Shown here one piece after another: positions 22,963 to 31,559 of a stretch of DNA of 64,000 nt; the first letter of the stretch is position 1, and each line of letters begins with the position of its first letter. Source of the stretch: Bacteroidales bacterium (lineage in GTDB: Bacteria; Bacteroidota; Bacteroidia; Bacteroidales; UBA932); assembly GCA_029007435.1 (NCBI GenBank), contig JAQXHU010000009.1:1-64000 (forward strand), written 5' to 3'. The position numbers and the translations under genes were made by a program. The notes beneath the pieces are model-generated. The model had not been told where the DNA came from and ran no database searches. It saw only the letters and a list, made by a program, of their open reading frames with translations.

Positions 22963-23955
22963 CTAAATCTCAAAGCTTGATTTTTCCGGAAGAATATGCT
23001 GGAACGCAGCCTTCAGGTTGCTGATTACGGACTCGTAGTTGCGTATATGCACATTGTCATTAAGGCAGATGAGCTTGTAGCTTTGCTTATATATTGCCTT
23101 GACAGCCTGCCTTGGACGCACCATCAGCGGAAACATCTTTGTGTCGCTGTAGGTATTGTACGGCTCAAAATTGCCGCTGCAGATTTGCCAGGTGCGGAAC
23201 AGCTCCGGGGTGTAGTCGTCGAGCGCGCGGAATCTGTTGACAGAAGTTTCCGCAAGTTCCTTTCCTGCAACCGCCCACACCTCCTCGAAAGTTGATTTCA
23301 GATAAGGCTGGGCATTGTGCGGGACCCGGAGGGTGGTGAATTTGTCATAGAACCGAAGGATGTAGTTCCAGCGGGCCTTGAACCCATAGCATCTGTTGAA
23401 CCATTTGTCGTGCCACTTCGCCATCACCTCTTTCTTACTGAAATGGCTGTTGATTATCCTGATATTGTTCTTTATGCGCCTGTACCATTGAGACCACGCC
23501 GGGTTATAGTCCTGAACAGCGATATCGCACGGAAGCCCGTTCCTGAAGAACCGTTCCACCGGCAACTTGTTTATAATGTAGAAATCATCATTGAAATAAA
23601 CGAAATGCTCGCTCAACCCAGGAATTCTGTACATATACCGTTCAATCACCACGGAGTTGAATGTTGGAAGGTACTCACCGGGTATAAAATCCCTGTGCCT
23701 CACGATATGGAGCTTGGGATTGGCGGTGTCCAGCCACGACGGGATGCGCCCGTTCACAATGAAATGGATCTTCCGAACCCACGGGGCGAACTGCTCCACA
23801 CCACGGAACCAGTATTTCAAGAAGCCGTTGTCCCTGAAGCGGGCCTTCGACACCCCGTTCTTTGTATTGCGCTTGTCATCACGGAATTTCAAGTAATCCT
23901 CCAGCCAATCCGGGTCTCCCATATCCACCCAGGTTATTACGAAATCTATATCCAT
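22963..23955 (-). CDS. Stealth-family capsular polysaccharide phosphotransferase
   Basis: 330 residues with the Stealth conserved regions in order: CR1 IDFVITWVDMGDPDW at the N-terminus, CR2 with RFRDNGFLKYWFRGVEQFAPWV and IHFIVNG, CR3 GLSEHFVYFNDDFYI, and a C-terminal region containing ICLNDN. Characterised members transfer hexose-1-phosphate units to make phosphodiester-linked glycans (for example capsule polymers); animal GNPTAB is related. So this locus may make a sugar-phosphate polymer or decoration. A candidate promoter is at 23986-23993. Confidence 0.88.
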   Translation of the reverse strand: MDIDFVITWVDMGDPDWLEDYLKFRDDKRNTKNGVSKARFRDNGFLKYWFRGVEQFAPWVRKIHFIVNGRIPSWLDTANPKLHIVRHRDFIPGEYLPTFNSVVIERYMYRIPGLSEHFVYFNDDFYIINKLPVERFFRNGLPCDIAVQDYNPAWSQWYRRIKNNIRIINSHFSKKEVMAKWHDKWFNRCYGFKARWNYILRFYDKFTTLRVPHNAQPYLKSTFEEVWAVAGKELAETSVNRFRALDDYTPELFRTWQICSGNFEPYNTYSDTKMFPLMVRPRQAVKAIYKQSYKLICLNDNVHIRNYESVISNLKAAFQHILPEKSSFEI

Positions 23956-23985
23956 ATCCAGACGCAGTCAAAACCAATGTGCCTG

Positions 23986-23993
23986 CAAAGATA
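23986..23993 (-). promoter_or_regulatory. Candidate -7 element of the Stealth-GT92-GT-GT run
   Basis: Minus-strand TATCTTTG, 30 bases before the Stealth ATG, in the 97-base gap after the epimerase. No clear TTG at the standard spacing. Confidence 0.45.
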
Positions 23994-24052
23994 GAACTAA
24001 TTTAACGATTATCAGCCATACGCACGGAAAAAAACCTGATATTTCCCTGCAA

Positions 24053-25087
24053 TCACGAATGACGCAATGGATTAAGTTCCGAACGGAACCACTCGACGAA
24101 CTTCTTGATTCCATCGTGAAGAGACGTTTCAGGCCTGTAACCGTACTCCGCTTCAAGGCGGGATGTATCCGCATATGTCTCATATACATCTCCCGGCTGC
24201 ATAGGCATCATAACTTTCCTGGCCTCAAGTCCCAAAGCGGCTTCCAGCTCATTGATGAAATCCATCAGCCTGACCGGAGACGAAGCTCCGATATTGTAAA
24301 CACGGAAATGAACACCATTCTCATCGGCAGCATCAGCCCGCTCCGAAAGCACCACTTTCACAGTACCTTCCACAATATCGTCAATATAAGTGAAATCACG
24401 CAGCATATCGCCGTTGTTGAAAACCTTTATAGGCTCTCCGGCACTGATAGCTTCTGCGAACAGCATCGGTGCCATATCAGGCCTGCCCCACGGGCCATAC
24501 ACTGTGAAATACCGCAATCCGGTGCAGCGGAAGCCGTATAATCTGCTGTAGGCATAGGCCATAAGTTCGTCCGACTTCTTGGTGGCAGCATACAGGCTAA
24601 CAGGCGAGTCAACCTTGTCCTCCTCCGAGTAAGGCACTTTCGAGTTCAGTCCGTAAACCGAGCTGGAAGAAGCGAACACAAGATGCCCGACATTGTTGTG
24701 CCGGCATCCTTCAAGTACATTCAGGAACCCTTCAAGATTACTTTGCAGATACGAATAGGGATTCGTGATGGAATATCTTACCCCGGCTTGTGCGGCAAGG
24801 TTCACCACCACGTCAAATTTTCCGTCGCGGAAAAGAATATCCATTGACGGCTTGTCACACAAATCCATCCTGACGAAGCGGGCGTTCGGAAAAATCGAAC
24901 TGGTCTCAGGATTCTTGAAAATGAACGGACGGTGGAAGCCGCATCGTTCAAGCCTGCCGTATTTCAGTTCGACATCATAATAATCATTGATATTGTCAAG
25001 TCCCAACACGTCAACGCCCTGCTCCGCAAGCCTGCAGAGCAATTCAGATCCGATAAATCCGGCGGCTCCGGTTATCAATACTCTCAT
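24053..25087 (-). CDS. UDP-sugar 4-epimerase (UDP-glucuronate 4-epimerase-like, SDR family)
   Basis: 344 residues, extended short-chain dehydrogenase. NAD-binding GAAGFIGSEL (about 7-16), DNINDYYDVELKYGRL, which is the wording of LpsL/Cap1J-type UDP-glucuronate epimerases, SSSVYG and the catalytic YAATKKSDE (Tyr-x3-Lys). The C-terminus has DDIVEGTVKV and PGDVYETYAD as in that subfamily. It would supply UDP-galacturonate (or a related epimer) for the surrounding glycan genes. Which UDP-sugar is used cannot be settled by eye. Confidence 0.85.
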   Translation of the reverse strand: MRVLITGAAGFIGSELLCRLAEQGVDVLGLDNINDYYDVELKYGRLERCGFHRPFIFKNPETSSIFPNARFVRMDLCDKPSMDILFRDGKFDVVVNLAAQAGVRYSITNPYSYLQSNLEGFLNVLEGCRHNNVGHLVFASSSSVYGLNSKVPYSEEDKVDSPVSLYAATKKSDELMAYAYSRLYGFRCTGLRYFTVYGPWGRPDMAPMLFAEAISAGEPIKVFNNGDMLRDFTYIDDIVEGTVKVVLSERADAADENGVHFRVYNIGASSPVRLMDFINELEAALGLEARKVMMPMQPGDVYETYADTSRLEAEYGYRPETSLHDGIKKFVEWFRSELNPLRHS

Positions 25088-25147
25088 ACAATCAAAGATT
25101 TTCGTTTCTGTTTCTTTTCTTGAATATCCTCAAGTCGCAGATATTAG

Positions 25148-26803
25148 TCAGCGGAACGTGACTGCGCAATACGGACCGGAATATGTGCAGCTGCCCCGTT
25201 CGGATACCATCCGCATAAGTTCAGAGGACTTCTCCATCCTTGATGAGTCAATCAACAGAGTCAGTGGAGCACTTCCCTCTTCTCTCAGGGACAGCGCCTC
25301 GATGAAAGCGTCCACATCTTTCTTATAGTCCACTATGTCCCTGCCCAGATACACATCCATATTTTCCGGCCTCCTTATATACAGCACAGCCACATCTGAG
25401 TCTTCCGGAACCACCGAGCATACACTTCCATATCCGATATAGGGATTGACCTGCTCAATCACATAGGAGGAGGCATAAACCATAAGCAGCATTGATGCTC
25501 CGATAATGAATACTGGCAGGTTCCATATCTTCTTGGAAATCAATATCCACAATGACGAAACACCTCCTGTCGCAAGCAGCAGGGCTCCGATTTTCACAGG
25601 CAGGGAGACTGCAAACTGATACCGTTCAAGCATCTGGTCAAGCTCATCTATATGAAGCGCACCGGACAGAGCCAACAGAACTGCAGCACCAGCCAGCGCA
25701 AGCAATGCGGCAGGAATGGCTATTGCCCAGACCATCCATTTCCGTCCTCCTGTCCGCTCAAGCACGACAGGAAACAGATAGATAATAAAAGGAAATAACG
25801 GGCACAGATAGACCGGCAGTTTGGAACTGAACGAGGAAAGCATCAGGAATGTTGAAACGATGACACAAACAAACAGCATCTCTACATCCGACCTGGTTGA
25901 CCTGGAATCTTTTTTCTTTCCTGACGGAATCAATGAAGTGATGAAGGCTCCGACCGTCAAAAGGCAGCAAGGCGCTATGCACCACCAAATTGCAGTTAAA
26001 TAAAACCAGAACGGCTTATTATGCGTGAATGCGTTCACAGCCCTTCCGACAGTCTGTTTGAACAGCAGATTGTCTATATATTCCCTGCCTCCATCAAGAT
26101 ACGCACAGAAAATCCAGACTGCTGACAGCCCTGCAATTATCCCCCAGGTTTTCCATCCGAGATAACGGCCAACCTGGCGCCACTGTCCTTCCGCTATGAG
26201 GAAAACCAAAATCGAAAGAGGCGGGACTATCAGGCCTACAGGACCTTTAGTAAACAATGCAAGGAAAGTCCATACCGGCATCAGCCAGCTCTCAATGCCG
26301 GTCTTGTCCTCAAGGGTATAGCTTCTGTAGAAAGACCTCAGGGCGAGAACAATGAACATACACATCAGCATATCCATTCTCAGAACGACAGCCGTGCCAA
26401 GAAACATTCCGCAGGTCAGGAGCATCATAGCCATTGACATCCGGTCGGCAGTGGAAGCCCTGGACATAACCCAACTGTCCATAACACTCACTATGACGAA
26501 TGCCGGGATCAGCGAGAAAAGCGAAAGGGCAAGACAGCAGTGACTGCCGAAAAGCACCCTGCACAGCATCACTATCCAGAAATAAAGAGGCGGCTTGTCG
26601 GCATAAGGAATTCCGTGATTGGTGAACGCGAAAAAATTGCCGTTGGCGATGGCCTCGTCCGCGATGCTGAGATACCTCAGTTCATTCGACGGGGTGAAAT
26701 CCCGCAGCAACATCGCCGGCAGCAGGCAGACCAATGTGAAAAGGAATACCGCAGCCAAAGGATACTTCTCTATTATCTTATTGATTTGCAGTTTGTTGTT
26801 CAT
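25148..26803 (-). CDS. ArnT-like polyprenyl-phosphate glycosyltransferase (GT39/GT83 type)
   Basis: 551 residues from the second ATG at 26803 (the first, at 26836, gives a longer overlap with the upstream gene). About 12 membrane helices are visible. The first periplasmic loop holds the expected acidic site in LRDFTPSNELRY and YADKPPLYFW, the family pattern for ArnT/PMT-like GT-C enzymes. These move a sugar from undecaprenyl or dolichyl phosphate to lipid A or another periplasmic acceptor. It overlaps the LABN protein by 26 bases and shares a run with an ArnC-like transferase, so the three probably act in series. Confidence 0.82.
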   Translation of the reverse strand: MNNKLQINKIIEKYPLAAVFLFTLVCLLPAMLLRDFTPSNELRYLSIADEAIANGNFFAFTNHGIPYADKPPLYFWIVMLCRVLFGSHCCLALSLFSLIPAFVIVSVMDSWVMSRASTADRMSMAMMLLTCGMFLGTAVVLRMDMLMCMFIVLALRSFYRSYTLEDKTGIESWLMPVWTFLALFTKGPVGLIVPPLSILVFLIAEGQWRQVGRYLGWKTWGIIAGLSAVWIFCAYLDGGREYIDNLLFKQTVGRAVNAFTHNKPFWFYLTAIWWCIAPCCLLTVGAFITSLIPSGKKKDSRSTRSDVEMLFVCVIVSTFLMLSSFSSKLPVYLCPLFPFIIYLFPVVLERTGGRKWMVWAIAIPAALLALAGAAVLLALSGALHIDELDQMLERYQFAVSLPVKIGALLLATGGVSSLWILISKKIWNLPVFIIGASMLLMVYASSYVIEQVNPYIGYGSVCSVVPEDSDVAVLYIRRPENMDVYLGRDIVDYKKDVDAFIEALSLREEGSAPLTLLIDSSRMEKSSELMRMVSERGSCTYSGPYCAVTFR

Positions 26804-27449
26804 CTGTCGCAATATAGTTTTTCTCTTTGAAACCAATCATCATATTTCGCACATACGCAACGAATCCGAACGACTGTCCGAGAATCAGCACAGGGTCAAG
26901 ACGGAAAATGCCGTATGCGATAATCACTCCGGAGCCGAGCAGGCTGATGCCCCAGAATCCCATCGGAAGTGAGGAGCAATGCCTTTTGGCAGAATAAAAA
27001 TACTGATATACGAATCTGAGGGTGAATATTATCTGTCCTGCGGAGCCGAACACAACCAGCCATAGCGGAATGCTGTCATTATGGAAGAAATTCTGGATGT
27101 ACTCCGCGGCATTCCTGAAAAGAAGGCCCACAGCCAGCACAGGAGTGAGCAGCAGAACAGCCTTGATGAAGGTCTGAAGACGGCTCCAGATGCCTTTCGC
27201 TCCGAGATTCCACAGATATACATAATACGAAACCAGCTGTCCGAGGATTATGGAGAAGTCATCTCTCATAACTCCATAAATGAACATTATATATGCGCCC
27301 GCCACACTCAGGATCCAATAAGCCGAAGGGGACTCTATCCTGCGGGATTTCTCGGATTTGAACCACTGGAGCAGAGTGCGCAGGGAAAACAAGAGCTGCG
27401 CAATGAAGCCTGACGAGAATACAATCCAGGTTGGAACGCCGTTAAGCAT
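26778..27449 (-). CDS. Lipid-A-disaccharide synthase N-terminal (LABN) domain membrane protein
   Basis: 223 residues, two LABN repeats: residues about 8-85 (FIAQLLFSLRTLLQWFKSEK, IESPSAYWILSVAG, ILGQLVSYYVYLWNL) and about 130-210 (GQIIFTLRFVYQYFYSAKR, LPMGFWGISLLGSG, ILGQSFGFVAYVRNM). The repeated Q..F..RF..Q...S.K pattern is diagnostic. Around six membrane helices. Such proteins sit next to ArnC/ArnT-like genes and may be flippases or accessory subunits for lipid-linked sugars; function unproven. Eleven bases after the GT2 gene and overlapping the GT39 gene. Confidence 0.82.
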   Translation of the reverse strand: MLNGVPTWIVFSSGFIAQLLFSLRTLLQWFKSEKSRRIESPSAYWILSVAGAYIMFIYGVMRDDFSIILGQLVSYYVYLWNLGAKGIWSRLQTFIKAVLLLTPVLAVGLLFRNAAEYIQNFFHNDSIPLWLVVFGSAGQIIFTLRFVYQYFYSAKRHCSSLPMGFWGISLLGSGVIIAYGIFRLDPVLILGQSFGFVAYVRNMMIGFKEKNYIATDEQQTANQ

Positions 27450-27460
27450 AAGCAGACAGA

Positions 27461-28192
27461 TTACAGATTATTCTCACCAACCTTGTAATTGATGTACCTC
27501 GGCTTCATCCATCTGTAAGCGAAACAGTCGGCGAACGGGCCCCACAGTCTGTTCCAGAGGTTGTATTTGGAAACGCCCGCCGTCCTCGGGAAATGGCGCA
27601 CCGGAACCTGTCCGTATGTGCAACCGTCCTGAAGCAGGACGAGTGCCGCGAGAAAACGGTGCATTCCTTTGAACATAGGTATCTTGCGCGCGACGTCAGT
27701 ACGCAGCACTTTCAACGGGCATCCGGTATCCACGGCTCCGTCATTAGTCATCATTTTCCGGAATCCGTTGGCTATTCTGGACTGGAGACGTTTGAAATAA
27801 GAATCTTTTCTGTCCGCCCTGATGCCAGTCATCATACAGTGCTCCTCCAGCCCGGGAAGCAGAAGATTGAAATCCTCGGGAGATGTCTGCAGGTCGGCGT
27901 CCATATATCCGACATATTCTGAACAGGCATAGTCGAATCCGGCCTTTATCGCGGCGCTGAGACCAGCGTTCCTGATGAAACTGATATAATAGAAGTCCTC
28001 ATTGCGGGAGCAGATTTCCTGAATCTTCTCCAGACTGGAATCCCGGGAGCCGTCATTGACGAAAAGCACGCAGGCCTTGCAGAGGCACTTTGGCAAATAA
28101 TCCGACAATGTTCTCTCAAGATTCATCATATTGTCCTCCTCATTGAAAACCGGGACGACTATTGTGAACTTATACTGTCCTGTTTTGTTCAT
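27461..28192 (-). CDS. Polyprenyl-phosphate glycosyltransferase, GT2 (ArnC/DPM1-like)
   Basis: 243 residues. TIVVPVFNEEDNMM at the N-terminus, VNDGSRDSS, the metal-binding YMDADLQTSPEDF (DxD), and a VRHFPRTAGVSKYNLWNRL tail with the (R)..G.SKY motif typical of dolichyl/undecaprenyl-phosphate sugar transferases. No C-terminal membrane helices, unlike ArnC, so closer to the soluble DPM1 type. It would load the carrier used by the ArnT-like protein two genes on. First gene of the run, with a candidate promoter at 28243-28250. Confidence 0.85.
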   Translation of the reverse strand: MNKTGQYKFTIVVPVFNEEDNMMNLERTLSDYLPKCLCKACVLFVNDGSRDSSLEKIQEICSRNEDFYYISFIRNAGLSAAIKAGFDYACSEYVGYMDADLQTSPEDFNLLLPGLEEHCMMTGIRADRKDSYFKRLQSRIANGFRKMMTNDGAVDTGCPLKVLRTDVARKIPMFKGMHRFLAALVLLQDGCTYGQVPVRHFPRTAGVSKYNLWNRLWGPFADCFAYRWMKPRYINYKVGENNL

Positions 28193-28242
28193 ATTGTCAA
28201 TTTTTCAAGGCTGTCCGGACACCGTTCAGCTGGGATGTCCTG

Positions 28243-28250
28243 CAAAGTTA
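28243..28250 (-). promoter_or_regulatory. Candidate -7 element of the GT2-LABN-GT39 run
   Basis: Minus-strand TAACTTTG, about 50 bases before the GT2 ATG. -33 element unclear. It is 24 bases from the divergent element at 28275-28282. Confidence 0.45.
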
Positions 28251-28274
28251 CTAAAAAGCACAGAAAAATTTAAC

Positions 28275-28282
28275 TATATTTG
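28275..28282 (+). promoter_or_regulatory. Candidate -7 element of the 28303-31559 run
   Basis: TATATTTG, 20 bases before the ATG at 28303. No TTG at the expected distance, so partial match. Confidence 0.45.
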
Positions 28283-28302
28283 TAAGCTTAAATATACTAT
28301 TT

Positions 28303-28734
28303 ATGTCCGAAAAAGTCATCTGGGACCCGCTTCGCCGCAAAAATGTGCCGCTGACACCTGAAGAAAGGGTGAGACAGTGGTTCATAAGTGTGATGAACAG
28401 AGAGCTGCATATACCTCTCTATATGATGATGAGCGAAGTCGGACTGAAATATGGGGAAGGCCCGGTCCGGAAAGAATTCAGGGCGGACATTGTGGCTTTT
28501 GACCGCAGGCCCGGACCTGCGATGGTAGTGGAATGCAAACGTCCGGATATCCGGCTCGGAAACGAAGTGCTTGAGCAGGCGCTTCGCTACAACGCTGTAC
28601 TTGACGTAAGATACATTGCCATCACAAACGGAAAAGAGACATATTTCTTCCACAAAGGCGGAGCTGAAGGTTTCAAAATGATGGACAGGCTGCCATTGTA
28701 TGAAGATATCATTTCACAAAAGGAGACATATTGA
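28303..28734 (+). CDS. PD-(D/E)XK nuclease-like protein (HsdR_N domain)
   Basis: 143 residues. The core FRADIVAFDRRPGPAMVVEC-K is a PD-(D/E)XK active-site pattern (Asp in RADI, Glu-x-Lys in VECK), preceded by VRQWFISVMNREL, as in the type I restriction enzyme R-subunit N-terminal family. It is stand-alone: no helicase, methylase or specificity genes are near, so it is not part of a restriction system here. This small protein is a conserved housekeeping-like neighbour in Bacteroidales; its substrate is unknown. Its TGA overlaps the next ATG (TGATG). Confidence 0.75.
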   Translation: MSEKVIWDPLRRKNVPLTPEERVRQWFISVMNRELHIPLYMMMSEVGLKYGEGPVRKEFRADIVAFDRRPGPAMVVECKRPDIRLGNEVLEQALRYNAVLDVRYIAITNGKETYFFHKGGAEGFKMMDRLPLYEDIISQKETY

Positions 28735-30269
28735 TGACCAGAACAGAAGGATTCCTCGACAGCCCGGTATTCAGGGTAGTGTCGGAAGCGGCAGAGAAAA
28801 AAGGGACAAGGGCCTTTGTGATAGGAGGTTATGTAAGAGACTGCTTCCTTGGCAGGCTCAATGACGATATAGACATAGTGGTGGAGGGCAGCGGAATTGA
28901 ACTTGCCCGGGCGGTATCAGACATTGTCCGGGAGAAAGAGGGACGGGGATGCAAAGTGTCGGTTTTCAAGAATTTCGGGACCGCGATGCTGAGATATCAC
29001 GGAACCGAGGTTGAATTTGTGGGAGCGCGTAAAGAATCATACAACCGGAATTCACGCAAACCGGTCGTGGAGAACGGAACTTTGGAGGACGACCAGAAAC
29101 GCAGGGATTTCACTATCAACGCAATGGCATTCAGTCTCCAGAAAGAGGACTTCGGAGCGCTTGTCGATCCGTTCGGTGGCATCCAGGATTTGGCGGCAGG
29201 AATAATCCGCACTCCGCTCGAACCGGAGACTACATACAGCGATGATCCGTTGAGAATGCTGAGGGCGGTTCGCTTCGCGGCGAAACTCAGCACAGATGAA
29301 TGCCGGTTCCACATTGTGCCGGAATCAATTTCCGCTATGAAAAAAATGAAAGACCGGATGAGTATCCTGTCTAAAGAAAGGATAGCCGAGGAATTGAACA
29401 AGATGCTCCTGTGCAGAAAACCGTCAATAGCGTTCAGGCTGCTTGACGAAACCGGACTGCTTGAATACACGCTTCCCCAGCTTGCGAAGCTGAAAGGAGT
29501 GGAAAATATTGACGGACACGGGCATAAGGACAATTTCCACCATACTGTCCAGGTTGTTGACAGCGTTGCCGAGAGCGAACTCGCCGCAATAGCGGAGGGA
29601 AAACTGCACGACTACTCCCCTGTTGAAGGCGGAGACGGATTTATTGAGACAGTCCGCACGGAACCTTGTCTCTGGCTCCGGTGGGCCGCCCTGCTGCACG
29701 ACATCGGGAAACCCGCCAGCAAACGATACGACCCGGATGGAGGCTGGACATTCCACGGACACGAGATAATCGGTTCCAAAATGGTTCCAAAAATATTCCA
29801 GGAACTGAAAATGCCTCTCAACGAGAAGATGAAATATGTCCAGAAACTTGTCAGCCTGCACCACAGGCCTGTCGCGCTGGTCGATGATGAAGTAACCGAC
29901 TCCGCTGTTCGCAGGCTGCTTTTCGAAGCGGGCAACGAGATCGACGACCTGATGCTTCTCTGCAATTCGGACATCACGTCAAAGAATCCGGCTAAAGTGG
30001 TGAGACTGAAAAAGAATTTCGCACTTGTGCAGCAGAAGCTCATCGAAGTGGAAGCCAAAGACGAGCTGCGCAATTTCAAGAATCCCATCACCGGTGAATA
30101 TGTTATGCAGCTGTACGGAATTCCTCCCTGCAAAGAAATCGGCATCCTGAAGGAATATGTGAAGAATGCCATACTTGACGGAGTTATAGGCAATGATTTC
30201 GAAGAGGCGGACCGGCTTATGAGAGCCAAGGCCTCTGAAATGGGACTTGTGGAAAACGGGAAATGCTGA
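28734..30269 (+). CDS. cca: tRNA nucleotidyltransferase / poly(A) polymerase family protein with HD domain
   Basis: 511 residues from the ATG at 28734; a TTG one codon earlier is less likely. Nucleotidyltransferase motif IGGYVRDCFLG followed by NDDIDIVV (about 26-47), RRDFTINAMA, and the RNA/neck region, then an HD phosphohydrolase domain HTVQVVDSV ... AALLHDIGKP (about 265-340). This is the bacterial CCA-adding enzyme layout with HD. Since the tRNA-Phe here lacks CCA, such an enzyme is needed. The last bases overlap the recombinase start. Confidence 0.88.
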   Translation: MTRTEGFLDSPVFRVVSEAAEKKGTRAFVIGGYVRDCFLGRLNDDIDIVVEGSGIELARAVSDIVREKEGRGCKVSVFKNFGTAMLRYHGTEVEFVGARKESYNRNSRKPVVENGTLEDDQKRRDFTINAMAFSLQKEDFGALVDPFGGIQDLAAGIIRTPLEPETTYSDDPLRMLRAVRFAAKLSTDECRFHIVPESISAMKKMKDRMSILSKERIAEELNKMLLCRKPSIAFRLLDETGLLEYTLPQLAKLKGVENIDGHGHKDNFHHTVQVVDSVAESELAAIAEGKLHDYSPVEGGDGFIETVRTEPCLWLRWAALLHDIGKPASKRYDPDGGWTFHGHEIIGSKMVPKIFQELKMPLNEKMKYVQKLVSLHHRPVALVDDEVTDSAVRRLLFEAGNEIDDLMLLCNSDITSKNPAKVVRLKKNFALVQQKLIEVEAKDELRNFKNPITGEYVMQLYGIPPCKEIGILKEYVKNAILDGVIGNDFEEADRLMRAKASEMGLVENGKC

Positions 30270-31276
30270 CCGATGAATTCATATCCTATATAAAAGGTGT
30301 GAGGCGATACTCTCCCCGCACCTGCATCATCTATGAAGAAGCGCTCAAGGAATTCACAGAATACCTTGCGGACGGGGGAACTGCACTGGAGGACAGCGGA
30401 CTGCTCAAGGCCCTGACACCAGATACTTTGAGAAACTACGAAGTGGAACTGCTTGACAGCAGGCGACTGGATCCGCGCACTGTCAATCTTCACATTTCAG
30501 TGCTCAGCAGTTTCTGCAAATACCTGCTTGGGCGCGGACTGACAGCCTCCAATCCCGCAAAACTTATAACAAGGCCCAAAGTGGCGAAACGAATCCCCGA
30601 ATTCTACCGGAAAGAATCAATGGACAGTTATTTCAGGGAGACAGAGTATTTTTCAAGCGAAGAAGCACTTGACGAATACATATCTCTTGTAGAGAGCGGA
30701 GAAAGCGGAGAATCTGCCACAAAAATGAAATGCAGTTTCTATAACAGAAGACTCTACAGACTGATAATCAGCATTTTCTACCAGACCGGAATAAGACGGG
30801 CGGAGCTACTTGGCCTGAAAGTCTCCTCTATCGATTTTAAACGTTCAAAATTGACCGTTACTGGAAAAGGAGACAAAATGCGAGAAATTCCGCTTACCTC
30901 ATCACTATGTAAAGAAATTTCACTATATTTGAAAGCAGTTGATACGATGGCGGGAAGGGTAAGGACTAAGGACGAGCCGCTTCTTGTCTCCGAAAAGGGC
31001 AATATGCTGTACCCTGTATTCATTGACAGGGTCATAAAAGGGGAGCTCGGCCAGACAGACGGCATAACCGGCAGAAAGTCTCCGCACGTGCTGAGACACA
31101 CACTTGCCACAGAACTTCTTGACAGCGGGGCGGATATGTACTCCATCAAGGAATTGCTGGGACATTCCTCGCTCGCGGCGACCCAGGTTTATACCCACAA
31201 CTCCATCGAGAAACTGAAAAAAGTTTATTTAAACGCCCACCCAAGGGCAAAAAGAGGAGGTAAAAATGGAGATTAG
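30263..31276 (+). CDS. xerC: Tyrosine recombinase, XerC/XerD-like
   Basis: 337 residues. SAM-like N-terminal domain (1-100) and catalytic domain with Arg178 (TGIRRAELLGL), HVLRHTLA (about 274-281), LGHSSLAATQVYTH with catalytic Tyr near 309. A charged insertion (ESGESGESATK, about residue 150) lies between the two domains. It is in a chain of housekeeping genes, overlapping the preceding stop (7 bases) and the HPF start (11 bases), so a chromosomal dimer-resolution Xer is more likely than a mobile-element integrase; no att sites or cargo are visible. Confidence 0.88.
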   Translation: MLTDEFISYIKGVRRYSPRTCIIYEEALKEFTEYLADGGTALEDSGLLKALTPDTLRNYEVELLDSRRLDPRTVNLHISVLSSFCKYLLGRGLTASNPAKLITRPKVAKRIPEFYRKESMDSYFRETEYFSSEEALDEYISLVESGESGESATKMKCSFYNRRLYRLIISIFYQTGIRRAELLGLKVSSIDFKRSKLTVTGKGDKMREIPLTSSLCKEISLYLKAVDTMAGRVRTKDEPLLVSEKGNMLYPVFIDRVIKGELGQTDGITGRKSPHVLRHTLATELLDSGADMYSIKELLGHSSLAATQVYTHNSIEKLKKVYLNAHPRAKRGGKNGD

Positions 31277-31559
31277 AGTTCAGTCCCTCAAATTCGATGC
31301 TGACCAGAAACTTCTGGATTTCGTGGAGAAGAAAGTTTCAAAGCTCGGCAAATTCGATGATTCCATCACTGGAGTTGAAGTGGTTCTGTCTCTGCTGGAG
31401 AAGCCGGAGAACAAAAATGTCAAACTTATCGCGCACGTTCCGGGAGGGTCTCAGGTCATCGAGAGAAATGCGAGGACATTTGAAGAGGCTGTGAACGAGT
31501 GCGCTGACGCGATGAAAGAAAAACTAACCCGCCACAAGGAGCGTAAATTTGAAGCATAA
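31266..31559 (+). CDS. hpf: Ribosome hibernation-promoting factor (short HPF/RaiA family)
   Basis: 97 residues, short form without the long C-terminal dimerisation domain. MEIRVQSLKFDADQKLLDFV and the KLGKFDDSITGVEVVL strand are typical, ending in AFEEA-type helix TFEEAVNECADAMKEKL. It binds 30S subunits in slow growth. Start overlaps the recombinase by 11 bases and the TAA overlaps the transporter ATG (TAATG). The XerC-HPF pair is conserved in Bacteroidota, usually followed by tRNAs and tuf; here an MFS gene follows. Confidence 0.9.
   Translation: MEIRVQSLKFDADQKLLDFVEKKVSKLGKFDDSITGVEVVLSLLEKPENKNVKLIAHVPGGSQVIERNARTFEEAVNECADAMKEKLTRHKERKFEA

Noticed and set aside
28303..28734. Restriction-modification or defence system
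   Set aside because: Only an HsdR_N-type domain without methylase, specificity or helicase genes.
30263..31276. Integrase of a genomic island
   Set aside because: The recombinase is embedded by overlaps in a housekeeping chain, with no attachment repeats or cargo genes.
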